From Acidobacteria bacterium AB60 (GTDB lineage: Bacteria > Acidobacteriota > Terriglobia > Terriglobales > Acidobacteriaceae): a stretch of 64,000 nucleotides of DNA. Position numbers and translations under genes: made by a program. Shown piece after piece: positions 1 to 8,501 of the stretch (within the stretch, counting starts at the first letter, position 1; each line of letters begins with the position of its first letter). The stretch is taken from the NCBI GenBank assembly GCA_008682415.1, contig VANK01000001.1, positions 744,001 to 808,000 on the forward strand, read 5' to 3'. The notes under the pieces were generated by a model. The model saw only the letters and a list, made by a program, of their open reading frames with translations, was not told where the DNA came from and made no database searches.

Positions 1-164
1 CGAACCTGGCCGCGCATGCCGACCAGGCCGTGACGATTCCCTGCCCCGGTCCTGTCGAAAGCCTGAACGCCGCGGTAGCTGCAAGCGTCCTGCTCTACGA
101 ATCCTCCCGTCAACGACAATCTGCGACAGGGGGGCCGCAGGGGAAACGAGGCAGCCTCCGATGA
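1..164 (+). CDS. TrmH/SpoU-family RNA 2'-O-methyltransferase, C-terminal end (partial)
   Basis: The window opens inside a gene whose last 53 codons, read from base 3, end in TGA at 162-164. The peptide has the SPOUT C-terminal signature (IPCPGPVESLNAAVAASVLL), where Ser and Asn line the knotted S-adenosylmethionine site in tRNA or rRNA ribose methyltransferases. The stop overlaps the rarA start in an ATGA junction, so the two genes are probably cotranscribed. The target base cannot be judged because the N-terminal part lies outside the window. Confidence 0.8.
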   Translation, partial: NLAAHADQAVTIPCPGPVESLNAAVAASVLLYESSRQRQSATGGPQGKRGSLR

Positions 165-1534
165 GCCTCTTCGATCTGCACCCTCCGGAACCCTCCGCTC
201 AACGTTCCTCCAGAACGCCGCAGCATGCGATACCCCTGGCCGAGCGGATGCGTCCCCGCAGCCTCGACGAATACAGCGGGCAGGAACACCTTCTCGCACC
301 CGGTAAGCCTCTGCGCGTGCAGATTGATCGGGAAGCGGCCGGCACTGGCGAACTCGGCTCCATGATCTTCTGGGGTCCGCCCGGCGTTGGCAAAACCACT
401 CTCGCCAAGATCATCGCCGAATCCACCCATGCAAATTTCATCGAGTTCTCCGCCGTCCTCTCCGGCATCAAGGAGATCAAGCAGGTCATGGCGCAGGCCG
501 AACAGGCCGCTCATATGCACTCCCGCACCATCCTCTTCGTCGATGAGATCCATCGCTTCAATAAGGCGCAGCAGGACGCGTTTCTGCCCTACGTGGAGCG
601 CGGCACCATCCGCCTCATTGGCGCGACCACCGAGAACCCTTCTTTCGAGATCATCTCCGCGCTGCTCTCCCGCTGCCGCGTATACGTTCTCCAGCCCCTC
701 AGCGAAGATCGCATCGCCGGCCTCCTTCGTCGCGCTCTCGAAGACAAGGAGCGCGGCCTTGGCAATCTGAATATTCCGGCCGACGACGAAGCGCTTCTCC
801 TCATCGCCTCCTACTCTTCGGGCGACGTCCGCTCCGCCTATAACACCCTCGAGGTCGCCGCCCAACTCGGCGATCAGGGCGCTCGCCCGATCGATCGCCC
901 CCTCGCCACGGAGGCCATCCAACAGCGCGTGCTCACGTATGACAAGTCCGGCGAGGAGCACTACAATCTGATCTCCGCTCTGCACAAGAGCGTTCGCAAC
1001 TCCGACCCCGATGCTGCGCTCTACTGGCTCGCGCGCATGTTCGCGGCCGGCGAAGACCCGCTCTACCTCGCTCGTCGCGTCGTTCGCATGGCGGTCGAGG
1101 ACATTGGCCTCGCGGCGCCGGAAGCCCTCAACCTTTGTCTTTCCGCGAAGGAGACGATCGACTTCCTTGGATCACCGGAAGGCGATCTGGCTCTCGCCGA
1201 AGCTGTCGTCTATCTGTGTTTGGCACCCAAATCGAACTCTGTTTACACGGCCTATGCGGCGGCCAGGAGCGAGATCGAGCACACCCGCCAGGAGCCCGTC
1301 CCGCTCCACCTCCGTAACGCGCCCACCCGGCTCATGAAGGATCTGGGCTACTCCCAAGGGTACCGATATGCTCACGACGAGCAAGACAAGGTCGCGGATA
1401 TGAACTGCCTACCCGACAGCCTCAAGGGACGCGTATACTACCAGCCCACTCAGGAGGGCCGCGAAAAACAGCTCGCCCAGCGACTTGAAGAGATTCGACG
1501 CATCCGCGCCAAACGCCACGAGGAGAATTCCTAA
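161..1534 (+). CDS. rarA: Replication-associated recombination protein A (RarA/MgsA), AAA+ ATPase
   Basis: This 457-residue protein has the full RarA layout. Walker A (GPPGVGKTT) is at about residues 72-80 and Walker B (ILFVDEIHRF) at about 124-133. The sensor region (IGATTENPSFE) and the MgsA-type C-terminal tetramerisation domain follow. RarA is a clamp-loader relative that acts at stalled replication forks with SSB. The length matches the family norm of about 440-450. The ATG overlaps the stop of the upstream methyltransferase gene by four bases, which supports this start and suggests translational coupling. Confidence 0.95.
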   Translation: MSLFDLHPPEPSAQRSSRTPQHAIPLAERMRPRSLDEYSGQEHLLAPGKPLRVQIDREAAGTGELGSMIFWGPPGVGKTTLAKIIAESTHANFIEFSAVLSGIKEIKQVMAQAEQAAHMHSRTILFVDEIHRFNKAQQDAFLPYVERGTIRLIGATTENPSFEIISALLSRCRVYVLQPLSEDRIAGLLRRALEDKERGLGNLNIPADDEALLLIASYSSGDVRSAYNTLEVAAQLGDQGARPIDRPLATEAIQQRVLTYDKSGEEHYNLISALHKSVRNSDPDAALYWLARMFAAGEDPLYLARRVVRMAVEDIGLAAPEALNLCLSAKETIDFLGSPEGDLALAEAVVYLCLAPKSNSVYTAYAAARSEIEHTRQEPVPLHLRNAPTRLMKDLGYSQGYRYAHDEQDKVADMNCLPDSLKGRVYYQPTQEGREKQLAQRLEEIRRIRAKRHEENS

Positions 1535-1592
1535 CTCCTTCTCTCTCTTTCCTCGACAAAAATGATCGCTAATCCGCATTAGGAGCTCAAAG

Positions 1593-2099
1593 ATGCCCTC
1601 CGAACTGAATGCCGGCCTGGGCTTTCTCTCCCTCACGACCGCCCAGCAGGAGTCGTTTCGTCCATCACCTGTTCCCGTACTTGCCCGCTTCGAGGCGGGA
1701 GACTGTGTCTATAAATGGACCTCCTATCCTCTGGTCAAGCCGAAGACCGGGCGCATTACCGAATACTGGTCGCCGTGGAATAGGTTCAAGACCGGCTCGC
1801 TGGAGATACCCGGCTTCAAAGAGCTTCGAACACGGTACGGAAATGTCGCGGGCGGCGTCGGCCGCCCCCAGGATTTTGCTCGTTCCAGAAACGCTGTCAC
1901 CGAGCAGTGGAACCGGATGGACGCCCTCCTGAAAGCCCAATTCCTTAAGCCTGTCTGGGGGTACGTCGGCAAGACCGCTGCGCAGCGCAAATTCGATGAT
2001 CCAGCTCATCCCTCGGAACAGAACAACGTCTTCTTCATTGGCGGGGATTATCAACTCCTCGTTCCAAATCTCACGGAGCAGTGGATCAAGAAGCTCTGA
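1593..2099 (+). CDS. Hypothetical protein, 168 residues
   Basis: The ATG follows an AGGAG ribosome site with about seven bases of spacing. The predicted protein is soluble, rich in Trp and aromatic residues, and has no signal peptide or membrane segment. I do not recognise the family. It lies 58 bases after rarA on the same strand and could be read from the same transcript. The start and codon usage make it a believable gene, but no function can be assigned. Confidence 0.65.
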   Translation: MPSELNAGLGFLSLTTAQQESFRPSPVPVLARFEAGDCVYKWTSYPLVKPKTGRITEYWSPWNRFKTGSLEIPGFKELRTRYGNVAGGVGRPQDFARSRNAVTEQWNRMDALLKAQFLKPVWGYVGKTAAQRKFDDPAHPSEQNNVFFIGGDYQLLVPNLTEQWIKKL

Positions 2100-2191
2100 A
2101 AGCTCAGAGGGTCTCAGACTTTCGGATCTCGCTTCCTTCCATATTCCGCTCATCTCCTGCACGATATGGCATGATTTCCCCGGAGGTACTC

Positions 2192-2761
2192 GTGAAAGAG
2201 AAACTTTGCTTTCTTCTTGCCCTGATGGCTATGGCTCCCGCCGGCCTTCAGGGGCAGGAGAAGTCCGAAGCATCCGCCGCTAAACCCGCCAATCCCATCA
2301 CCGTCAGTGAAAAAGGACTCTATTCGTTCCTGAGCAGCGCCGCCGTCCGAGCTGCGGAAAAGATGCCCGAGGAGAACTACTCCTTCAAGCCCACACCGGA
2401 GGTACGCAGCTTCGGCCAGCTCGTGGGCCATGTTGCCGATGCCAATTACATGTTCTGCTCGCAGGCCGCCGGAGAGCCGAACCCCGGGAAGAACGTCGAG
2501 AAATCCAAAACTTCCAAGGCAGACCTGGTCGCTGCGATCAAGGACGCGGTCGCTTACTGCGTCAAAACTTTCGACGGCATGACGGACGTCAGCGGCAGTG
2601 AGATGACCAAATTCCGAAGCTTCAATATGGCTAAACTCACCTTGCTCTCACTCAACACGGCGCACACCGACGAGCACTATGGAAATATGGTTACCTACAT
2701 GCGCCTCAAAGGCATCGTGCCGCCTACCAGCGAGGGTCAACCCGCCCCGGCTCCGAAATAA
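2192..2761 (+). CDS. Secreted DinB-like four-helix protein
   Basis: I place the start at GTG 2192 because GGAGG lies just upstream and the first 22 residues form a signal peptide (VKEKLCFLLALMAMAPAGLQ). A longer frame from 2081 lacks such support. The mature part has DinB-superfamily features: a first helix with SFGQLVGHVADANYMFC and a C-terminal HTDEHYGNMVTYMR segment. These supply the spaced histidines that bind a metal in this family. DinB-like proteins are a broad metal-dependent superfamily including thiol transferases. The substrate is unknown; export suggests a periplasmic role. Confidence 0.8.
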   Translation: MKEKLCFLLALMAMAPAGLQGQEKSEASAAKPANPITVSEKGLYSFLSSAAVRAAEKMPEENYSFKPTPEVRSFGQLVGHVADANYMFCSQAAGEPNPGKNVEKSKTSKADLVAAIKDAVAYCVKTFDGMTDVSGSEMTKFRSFNMAKLTLLSLNTAHTDEHYGNMVTYMRLKGIVPPTSEGQPAPAPK

Positions 2762-2799
2762 ATCCGTTCTCTGTCTGTAGCCTTTCTTTTCCGGAACGG

Positions 2800-2821
2800 C
2801 CAGGCCTCGAAGGAGGCCTGG
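2800..2821. repeat. Perfect inverted repeat after the DinB-like gene
   Basis: Two 9-base arms (CCAGGCCTC and GAGGCCTGG) flank a four-base loop. It lies 39 bases after the DinB-like stop and could end transcription, but there is no T-run on either side, so an intrinsic terminator is only a possibility. Confidence 0.5.
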
Positions 2822-3417
2822 CGAGTTCACTGCCTTCGATTGGAATGTCTTAAGATCCTCCGATCGCGAATTATCCTCAGGAAAAGCGATTCAGTGACGG
2901 TATTTGGTCTGCGCGTCGACATTTCGTCACGGGAATCTCGTCTCGTCCTGCAACGACCGTGCGGATTTTGACGCAGGCCCTCTCTAAGCCTCAATTCTGC
3001 AGGAGTTGAGAGTCCCAGGCGGCTCTTAATAGCTTTGGCACGATGCATGCTTTAAGAAAGGCATCGCTGGAAGGCAAGAATCGCAACTGCAGACTCTCAT
3101 CGGAGCACGCGCAGTGGGAAGGGCGATCCAGGCCTAAGGCAAAGCCGATCTCAGCCGTACCTGGTTCTCATTCGGCAGCCAAGCGTGATTAGACAAATAG
3201 ATTCGTCGAGCCGATAGAAATAGAAACAAGCGTAGTCAGCTAGGGCGCCTGAACTGGTTTATCCGAGTCTCGGCGGCGAAGATTCGTCGCCGGGTAATCG
3301 GAAACGGGGTTACTCGAAAAACGTAGATTCATTGTAGAGAAGTTGTCCGCGAGCAATGTCGGGCGCGGACATAAAGGAGCAGTGTTGTTGCAACAGAACC
3401 GGGGATGGGAGGTCCTT
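2822..3417. other. Intergenic region without a credible gene
   Basis: Nearly 600 bases with lower GC than the flanks. Short frames on both strands lack ribosome sites and coding character. I see an imperfect hairpin near 3273-3294 (CGGCGGCGA / TCGTCGCCG) and a small TGTTGCAACA palindrome near 3384. Neither gives a clear RNA family. Confidence 0.45.
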
Positions 3418-3675
3418 ATGTCTCCGCAGGGCAACAAATACGAGTACGCCAAGGAATTCGACGGCAATCTCAATGCTGCAGACCAGGCGGTGCCGGTCCG
3501 CGTCAAAACCAATCTCCGCGTCATGAGCAAGGAAGAAGCCCGCCAGGCCTGGATCCACCGACTTCCCTTCGGTGTGCCGAGCTACAGCTTCAAAGCGGGA
3601 GAGACCCAACCCGGTAGAGCGCTTCCCATGCACCCCAGCCTGGAAGCCATGGGCCGTCACTACTTCACCTGGTAG
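3418..3675 (+). CDS. Hypothetical protein, 85 residues
   Basis: The ATG at 3418 follows a good GGGAGGT ribosome site, and I prefer it to the longer frame from 3343. The product is a small charged soluble protein with a C-terminal aromatic motif (HYFTW). There is no signal peptide, membrane helix or known motif. It stands alone between a long intergenic region and the convergent dsbD-like gene. Confidence 0.55.
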   Translation: MSPQGNKYEYAKEFDGNLNAADQAVPVRVKTNLRVMSKEEARQAWIHRLPFGVPSYSFKAGETQPGRALPMHPSLEAMGRHYFTW

Positions 3676-3831
3676 CAAAGCGCTCCCGAGCCCCGCGGCA
3701 TTCGGACTTGGACCGTGGGCTCTATGATTTGCCTGACTTTCGTTGGGGCTCGGCTCGAAGACCCGCACGATTGGTCCTAAACTGCCATGCAGGGGCGCGA
3801 CCCTCTCCCCAACGCCAGGATTCTTCCCTTC

Positions 3832-6045
3832 CTAATTCGCGCGTGACGAAACCGCCGCCGAAGCACTCTGGGTCGAGGCCTTCGGCAAGCTATTTACAGC
3901 CTCCAGAACAATCCCTGGCGTGAGCGCTTCCGGGAGAAGCTTCGGCGAACCCTGGCCCGGGATATAGAGGGCGTACGTGGGAACTCCGTTACGCCCGAGC
4001 CGTTCCAACTCCTGCGCAATGGCATCATCATGCTGCGTCCAGTCAGCCTTCAGCAATGCGACGTGTGCGTCTGTGAATGCCTTCATTACTTCCGGTCGGG
4101 TCAGCGCCACTCGCTCGTTCACCTGGCAGCTCAGGCACCAGCTCGCCGTGAAATCCACAAAGACCGGCCTTCCCGAGGCTTGGTATTGAGCAACGCTCGC
4201 CTGTGACCAAGGCTGCCAGTCTCCGCTTCTTACGGCAACGGCCGTCGTGCGGGGGGCTTGCATCAGATTTTCTGCCGAGTAGACACTAAGCCCGACAACG
4301 GCTAGGGCGATCAGTCCGGCAACCAAACTCGACCAGGTCCGGGCAGGCCAGCGCCCCAGAAACCAGCCCGCAATGGCCAGCAGCAGGAAGCAGATCAGCA
4401 ATGCCGCGAGCAACATCGCGCCATCCGCGTTGGCCACCACCCAGGCAAGGTAAATCACGGTTCCAAAGATCGGAACAGAGACTGCCTGGCGCAATAACTC
4501 CATCCATGCCCCCGGCTTGGGCAGCACCCGGGTCCACGCAGGCTGGAGGGTTAAGACAAGGTAAGGTGCGGCTAGACCCAGGGCAAGCGCCGTGAACACG
4601 CCAAACGTGACAACCGCGGGCGCCGCAAGCGCATAGCCGATGGCTGCGCCCATGAACGGCGCCGTGCACGGCGTCGCCACAATCACCGCCAGAACTCCCG
4701 TGAAGAAGCTGCCCGTGTAGCCCTGCTTCGCCGCGAGGGCCCCGCCAGCGCTGGTGAGCGAAAGACCAATCTCGAACTGGCCGGCAAGCGACAGACCCAG
4801 AAAGAACAGCAGGCAGGCCATCAGGGATAGGAAAATCGGCGACTGGAACTGGAATCCCCAGCCCAGCCGCGCTCCCGCGCCCCGCAGGGCCAGCAGCAAC
4901 CCAACCAAGGCCCAGAACGAGGCTAGAATCCCAGCCGTGTAGACGAGCCCATGCACACGCAGCCTGTGCCGTTCCTCGCTTCCCGAGTTCACCAGCGCCA
5001 GACCCTTCAGGAAGAGCACTGGGAAAACGCATGGCATGAGGTTGAGGATGATGCCACCAAGAAATGCGAGCCCGAGAATCCGCGGCAGGCCCGTCGCGAT
5101 CACCATACGCTCCCCCGCCCCGCCAGCAGGAGCGCCTTCGGCAGGAACCGGCACCTGACCCTGGTTACGCGCGGGTTGCGAGAGAGTCAAAGCAGCCTGG
5201 TCTTCTTGCCTGATCGCGGATGGTTCCCCTTGTCGCGCCAACATCGCGTAGGCCCGTCCGCCAGACAGTTCCAGCAGCCCGCGAAGCTGCGTCGGTTTGG
5301 ACGGCGGCGCATTGGGATCCTTCTTGAGCTCGAGCGTCAGCCCCTTCCCTGTTGGCGTCACAATCTGCGGCGCTGCGTTCAGGATCAGGTCCGCGTCGGC
5401 GGGAAACAACTGCGCCTCGCTCTCCCGCTGGCCCGTAATCACGGTCAACTTCCATCCATCCGCGGTCGGGGTAAATCCGGCCTTGCTGCCAATCGGCATC
5501 GGCTTGGGCAGCAGAGCCGTGAACTTGCTGATCGCGGCAGCGCTCGCCGCATTCGCGGGTGGGTTCACGGCCGCCGGCAGATCGAGCTCAAGGTTTGCCT
5601 TGCCAGGAATGCACGTCTCGCGGCAGACCAGCCAGCTCACCTTGCCCGCGAGACGGACCGCCCAACCGGGCTTGAACGAGGAGTCGACATCAACCGTGAA
5701 TGGAAACAGCACCTCGTCTTCGTAACCGAAATCCATCAGCGGACCGAGCGGCAGGCGTTTGGGCGCGGGGAATTGCATAGGACCGGCCGTCACCCCGGCA
5801 GGTAACGTCCACACAATCTTGGGAGCCTGGCCCGCATCGCCGGGATTGAGCCAGTAAACATGCCAGCCCTTCTCCAGCTTGAAGAAGAGCCCCGCGTCGA
5901 CCTTCCCCGGCACCGCGACCCCGTCCGTTGCGGTCATCAGCTGCACGTGCACATGCCGGGCGTCCGCGGACTCGGATGCCGCCACCGCTTGCATCGCCGA
6001 GACGGCCACCCACAAAATCCCCAGGATCAAACGCACGATTCGCAT
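3832..6045 (-). CDS. Cytochrome c biogenesis/thiol:disulfide interchange protein, DsbD/ScsB-like
   Basis: About 737 residues from ATG 6045, where a signal peptide begins (MRIVRLILGILWVAVSAMQA); an in-frame start at 6108 is possible but would bury it. The order is DsbD-like: a periplasmic alpha domain with VCRETC, then eight or so membrane helices carrying the two transport cysteines (LMPCVFPV and ATPCTAPF), then a C-terminal thioredoxin domain with CLSC at about residues 637-640. Family members pass electrons from cytoplasmic thioredoxin across the membrane to periplasmic thiol proteins. The cis-proline segment GVPTYALY is present. The alpha domain resembles ScsB more than classic DsbD. Confidence 0.9.
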   Translation of the reverse strand: MRIVRLILGILWVAVSAMQAVAASESADARHVHVQLMTATDGVAVPGKVDAGLFFKLEKGWHVYWLNPGDAGQAPKIVWTLPAGVTAGPMQFPAPKRLPLGPLMDFGYEDEVLFPFTVDVDSSFKPGWAVRLAGKVSWLVCRETCIPGKANLELDLPAAVNPPANAASAAAISKFTALLPKPMPIGSKAGFTPTADGWKLTVITGQRESEAQLFPADADLILNAAPQIVTPTGKGLTLELKKDPNAPPSKPTQLRGLLELSGGRAYAMLARQGEPSAIRQEDQAALTLSQPARNQGQVPVPAEGAPAGGAGERMVIATGLPRILGLAFLGGIILNLMPCVFPVLFLKGLALVNSGSEERHRLRVHGLVYTAGILASFWALVGLLLALRGAGARLGWGFQFQSPIFLSLMACLLFFLGLSLAGQFEIGLSLTSAGGALAAKQGYTGSFFTGVLAVIVATPCTAPFMGAAIGYALAAPAVVTFGVFTALALGLAAPYLVLTLQPAWTRVLPKPGAWMELLRQAVSVPIFGTVIYLAWVVANADGAMLLAALLICFLLLAIAGWFLGRWPARTWSSLVAGLIALAVVGLSVYSAENLMQAPRTTAVAVRSGDWQPWSQASVAQYQASGRPVFVDFTASWCLSCQVNERVALTRPEVMKAFTDAHVALLKADWTQHDDAIAQELERLGRNGVPTYALYIPGQGSPKLLPEALTPGIVLEAVNSLPKASTQSASAAVSSRAN

Positions 6046-6114
6046 GTCTAAGAGCTTTCTCTGATTGGACTCAAGTGTCCAGACTTTTGTCGCAGCGTTC
6101 CTACTCAAAAGTGA

Positions 6115-6543
6115 TCACTCAGCCATCTGGGCATGACGGCGGAAGATGCAGTCGTTCTGGACGCACTTTACTCCCGCGCCTTCTGCCCAGCCAATCGCCT
6201 CGTCATGGATCACTCCATCCTGCAGCCAGAGATATGGAATGTGCAGCCGAATTACATCCTTTGCGATTGCCGGGACATGCTCTGGAGCGCGAAAGACGTC
6301 TACCAGATCTATTCCGGCGCCCGTCTGTTCCTTCGCCGCCGTCTGCGCTGCCTCCAGATCGGGATAGCAGGTCATCTCCGCCACAACCGAGACGCTGGGA
6401 TTCACCGGGAAAACCTGATACCCGTGATCGGCGAGATATCTTCCGATGTGATGGCTGGCCCGCGTCGTCTTGTCACTCATGCCCACCACAGCAATGTTCT
6501 TTGATTCGCGCAACATCTCGGCAATCACGTCCAGCTGGCTCAT
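6115..6543 (-). CDS. CoA-binding domain protein, YccU type
   Basis: 142 residues forming a single Rossmann-like CoA-binding domain, with IAVVGMSDKTTRASHHIGRY at the N-terminus, VFPVNP, and a C-terminal QNDCIFRR that carries the family's conserved cysteine. Proteins of this type bind coenzyme A, but their physiological role is poorly defined. A GAGGA ribosome site precedes the ATG. The gene follows the MOSC gene by 24 bases and is probably cotranscribed with it. Confidence 0.85.
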   Translation of the reverse strand: MSQLDVIAEMLRESKNIAVVGMSDKTTRASHHIGRYLADHGYQVFPVNPSVSVVAEMTCYPDLEAAQTAAKEQTGAGIDLVDVFRAPEHVPAIAKDVIRLHIPYLWLQDGVIHDEAIGWAEGAGVKCVQNDCIFRRHAQMAE

Positions 6544-6567
6544 CCGTTCCTCAAACTCCTCTTCAAT

Positions 6568-7110
6568 TCAGACCACTTGCAGAGGCTGATGGGGTTGTGG
6601 CGGAAAAGTTACACGAATTGCGTCTCCCGGCCTCACCTCGCCCGATTTTAGAACGATCCCCATAACCCCTGCCTTGCGAATCAGAGCGCCATCCTCATCG
6701 CGATCGAGAACCGCCTTCATCAGTCCGTTTTGAAAATGGTCGATTTGAAAACAGGGATTCCGCAGGCCAGTGATTGCAATCGCGGCTGCATCGCCCAATT
6801 CCAAGTGTGCGCCTGCCGGGAGGGAGAGCAGATCAATACCACGCGTCGTGACGTTTTCTCCCATCTGTCCGGGATGAACTTCGAACCCGGCAAGAGCGAG
6901 TTCCTCGAACAGCTCGCTTTGGATCAAATGAACCTGGCGCAGGTTGGGCTGCGTAGGATCCTTCGCCACGCGTGACCGATGCTGCACTGTGACGCCGAAG
7001 TGGGCGTCGCCTTTCACGCCCAGCCCCTCCAGCAACCAAATGCTCGCCGTTACCGGCTTGCAAAAGCGGTGCGTGGCGTCGGCGCTCACCGAAACAACGA
7101 TCCCGTTCAC
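6568..7110 (-). CDS. MOSC domain protein
   Basis: 180 residues with the MOSC fold features: the GVKGDAHFG segment, MGENVTTRGIDL, and the conserved cysteine in GLRNPCFQID. MOSC domains are beta-rich sulfur-carrier domains related to the C-terminus of molybdenum cofactor sulfurase. They transfer sulfur or bind Moco; stand-alone forms such as YiiM reduce N-hydroxylated compounds. The GTG start follows GGGAG at a good distance. It is the first gene of a pair with the CoA-binding gene. Confidence 0.85.
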   Translation of the reverse strand: MNGIVVSVSADATHRFCKPVTASIWLLEGLGVKGDAHFGVTVQHRSRVAKDPTQPNLRQVHLIQSELFEELALAGFEVHPGQMGENVTTRGIDLLSLPAGAHLELGDAAAIAITGLRNPCFQIDHFQNGLMKAVLDRDEDGALIRKAGVMGIVLKSGEVRPGDAIRVTFPPQPHQPLQVV

Positions 7111-7205
7111 TGAGTCTCCCTACAGCTGACAGCCACATGCTGTCGACTGAACCACGATTCACAGGTCTGCGGGCTCTCCTCTTTCCTTGGCCTGAGAGCT
7201 GCGGT

Positions 7206-8346
7206 CTAGACTGCCATCTCGCCATCGTCGGCCGCATCGCTCGCGGTACCCCGGCGTTTGGCCAGCAGATACCCGCGGAGGAACGGCTCAAGATAGCCAT
7301 CCAGCACCTTGTCCACGTCCCCCACCTCCACCTTGGTGCGATGGTCCTTCGCCATGCGATAAGGTTGTAGGACATACGATCGGATCTGCGAGCCAAAGTT
7401 GATGTCAAGCTTGGAGTCTTCCAGCTTCTTGGTCTCGGCTCGCTTTTTTTCCAGTTCATACTCGTAAAGGCGGGAGCGCATCATCTTCATCGCCTTTTCG
7501 CGGTTCTGAATCTGCGAGCGTTCGTTCTGGCACTGAACCACGATTCCCGTGGGAATGTGGGTCATCCGCACTGCCGAGTCGGTGGTGTTGACGTGCTGGC
7601 CGCCTTTGCCGCCGGAGCGATAGGTATCGATGCGCAGATCTTCGAGTTTGAGATCAACATGGATGGTCTCGTCGATCTCTGGTGAGACAAACACCGACGC
7701 AAACGACGTGTGACGGCGCTTGGCAGCATCGAACGGCGAGATTCGCACCAGGCGGTGCACTCCACTTTCCCCGGCGAGAAGACCGAAGGCGTACTCCCCG
7801 GTGATGGTGAAGGTCGCGGACTTGATTCCCGCCCCTTCCCCGGGCTGCTCGTCGTTGATCGTCGTCTTGAAGCCCTGCTGTTCCGCCCAGCGCAGGTACA
7901 TGCGCTCGAGCATCTCCGCCCAGTCCTGGCTCTCCGTTCCACCGGCGCCCGGATGCACCGTAACAATGGCATTGAGAGAATCGGCTTCCCCGGAAAGCAT
8001 GGTTCTGGCTTCAAGTTCCTCGGCGAACACGCCCAGAGCTTTGATATCGCGCTCCAGATCGGCGATGACATCCTCGCCCTCGCGCGCAAGCTCGAAATAC
8101 GCCTCTACGTCGCTGGAGCGGCGCACGAGCTCCTCGTCGTTCGAGACCAGTTCCTCAAGACGCTTGCGGTCGCGCATCAGAGGCTTTGAAGCCGCAGGAT
8201 CACTCCACATCGAAGGATCGGCCAGTTTCTTCTCAATTTCAGCTAATTCCCTGCGGAGGCGGGCAGGGTCAAAGATACTCCCGCAGGTCGCGCACTTGGT
8301 CGCGCACGGGAGCATAGGCGAATTCGAGATCTTGTACAGATGCCAT
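7206..8346 (-). CDS. prfB: Peptide chain release factor 2, with programmed +1 frameshift
   Basis: The gene must be read in two frames. Codons 1-25 run from ATG 8346 to CTT, followed by an in-frame TGA at 8271-8269. A +1 slip continues with GAC into the long frame that ends at 7206, giving about 379 residues. The main part has the RF2 stop-codon tripeptide SPF (VRISPFDAAKRR) and the catalytic GGQ loop (RSGGKGGQHVNTT). RF2 ends translation at UGA and UAA, so low RF2 favours the slip and raises its own synthesis. The zero-frame leader has the same 25-codon length as in Escherichia coli. Confidence 0.95.
8268..8284 (-). promoter_or_regulatory. prfB: RF2 programmed frameshift site
   Basis: On the minus strand the site reads CGGGAGTATCTTTGAC. 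It contains a Shine-Dalgarno-like GGGAG, three bases of spacing, the slippery CTT, and TGA followed by C, which is the poor-termination context. This matches the E. coli layout AGGGGGTATCTTTGAC almost base for base. Confidence 0.93.
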
Positions 8347-8447
8347 GATTGCTCTTGATGACCTGACTTTTGCAGCAAGTTGGGAGTGTCGGCGAATCAG
8401 CCAGTCAGCGTTCTTCCTGATCGGCAGTCGCGGCCACACCTGTCGTG

Positions 8448-8453
8448 AGTATA
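8448..8453 (-). promoter_or_regulatory. Probable -10 box upstream of prfB
   Basis: TATACT on the minus strand lies about 100 bases before the prfB ATG. No convincing -35 hexamer stands at 17 bases, so this is a -10 match only. Confidence 0.4.
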
Positions 8454-8501
8454 CCAAGCGTTGTGAACCGCCCAGAGAGCACTAAGTCTATTACTCCCAC
8501 G

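Noticed and set aside
110..985. Long minus-strand frame opposite rarA
   Set aside because: Lies wholly over a well-supported rarA reading and has shadow-type composition.
3310..3768. 152-residue minus-strand frame over the small protein at 3418-3675
   Set aside because: No ribosome site, and the plus-strand gene has a good one. The composition looks like an antisense shadow.
8269..8457. Separate 62-residue minus-strand gene before prfB
   Set aside because: Its last 25 codons are the true N-terminus of prfB before the frameshift; the part upstream of 8346 overlaps the -10 box.
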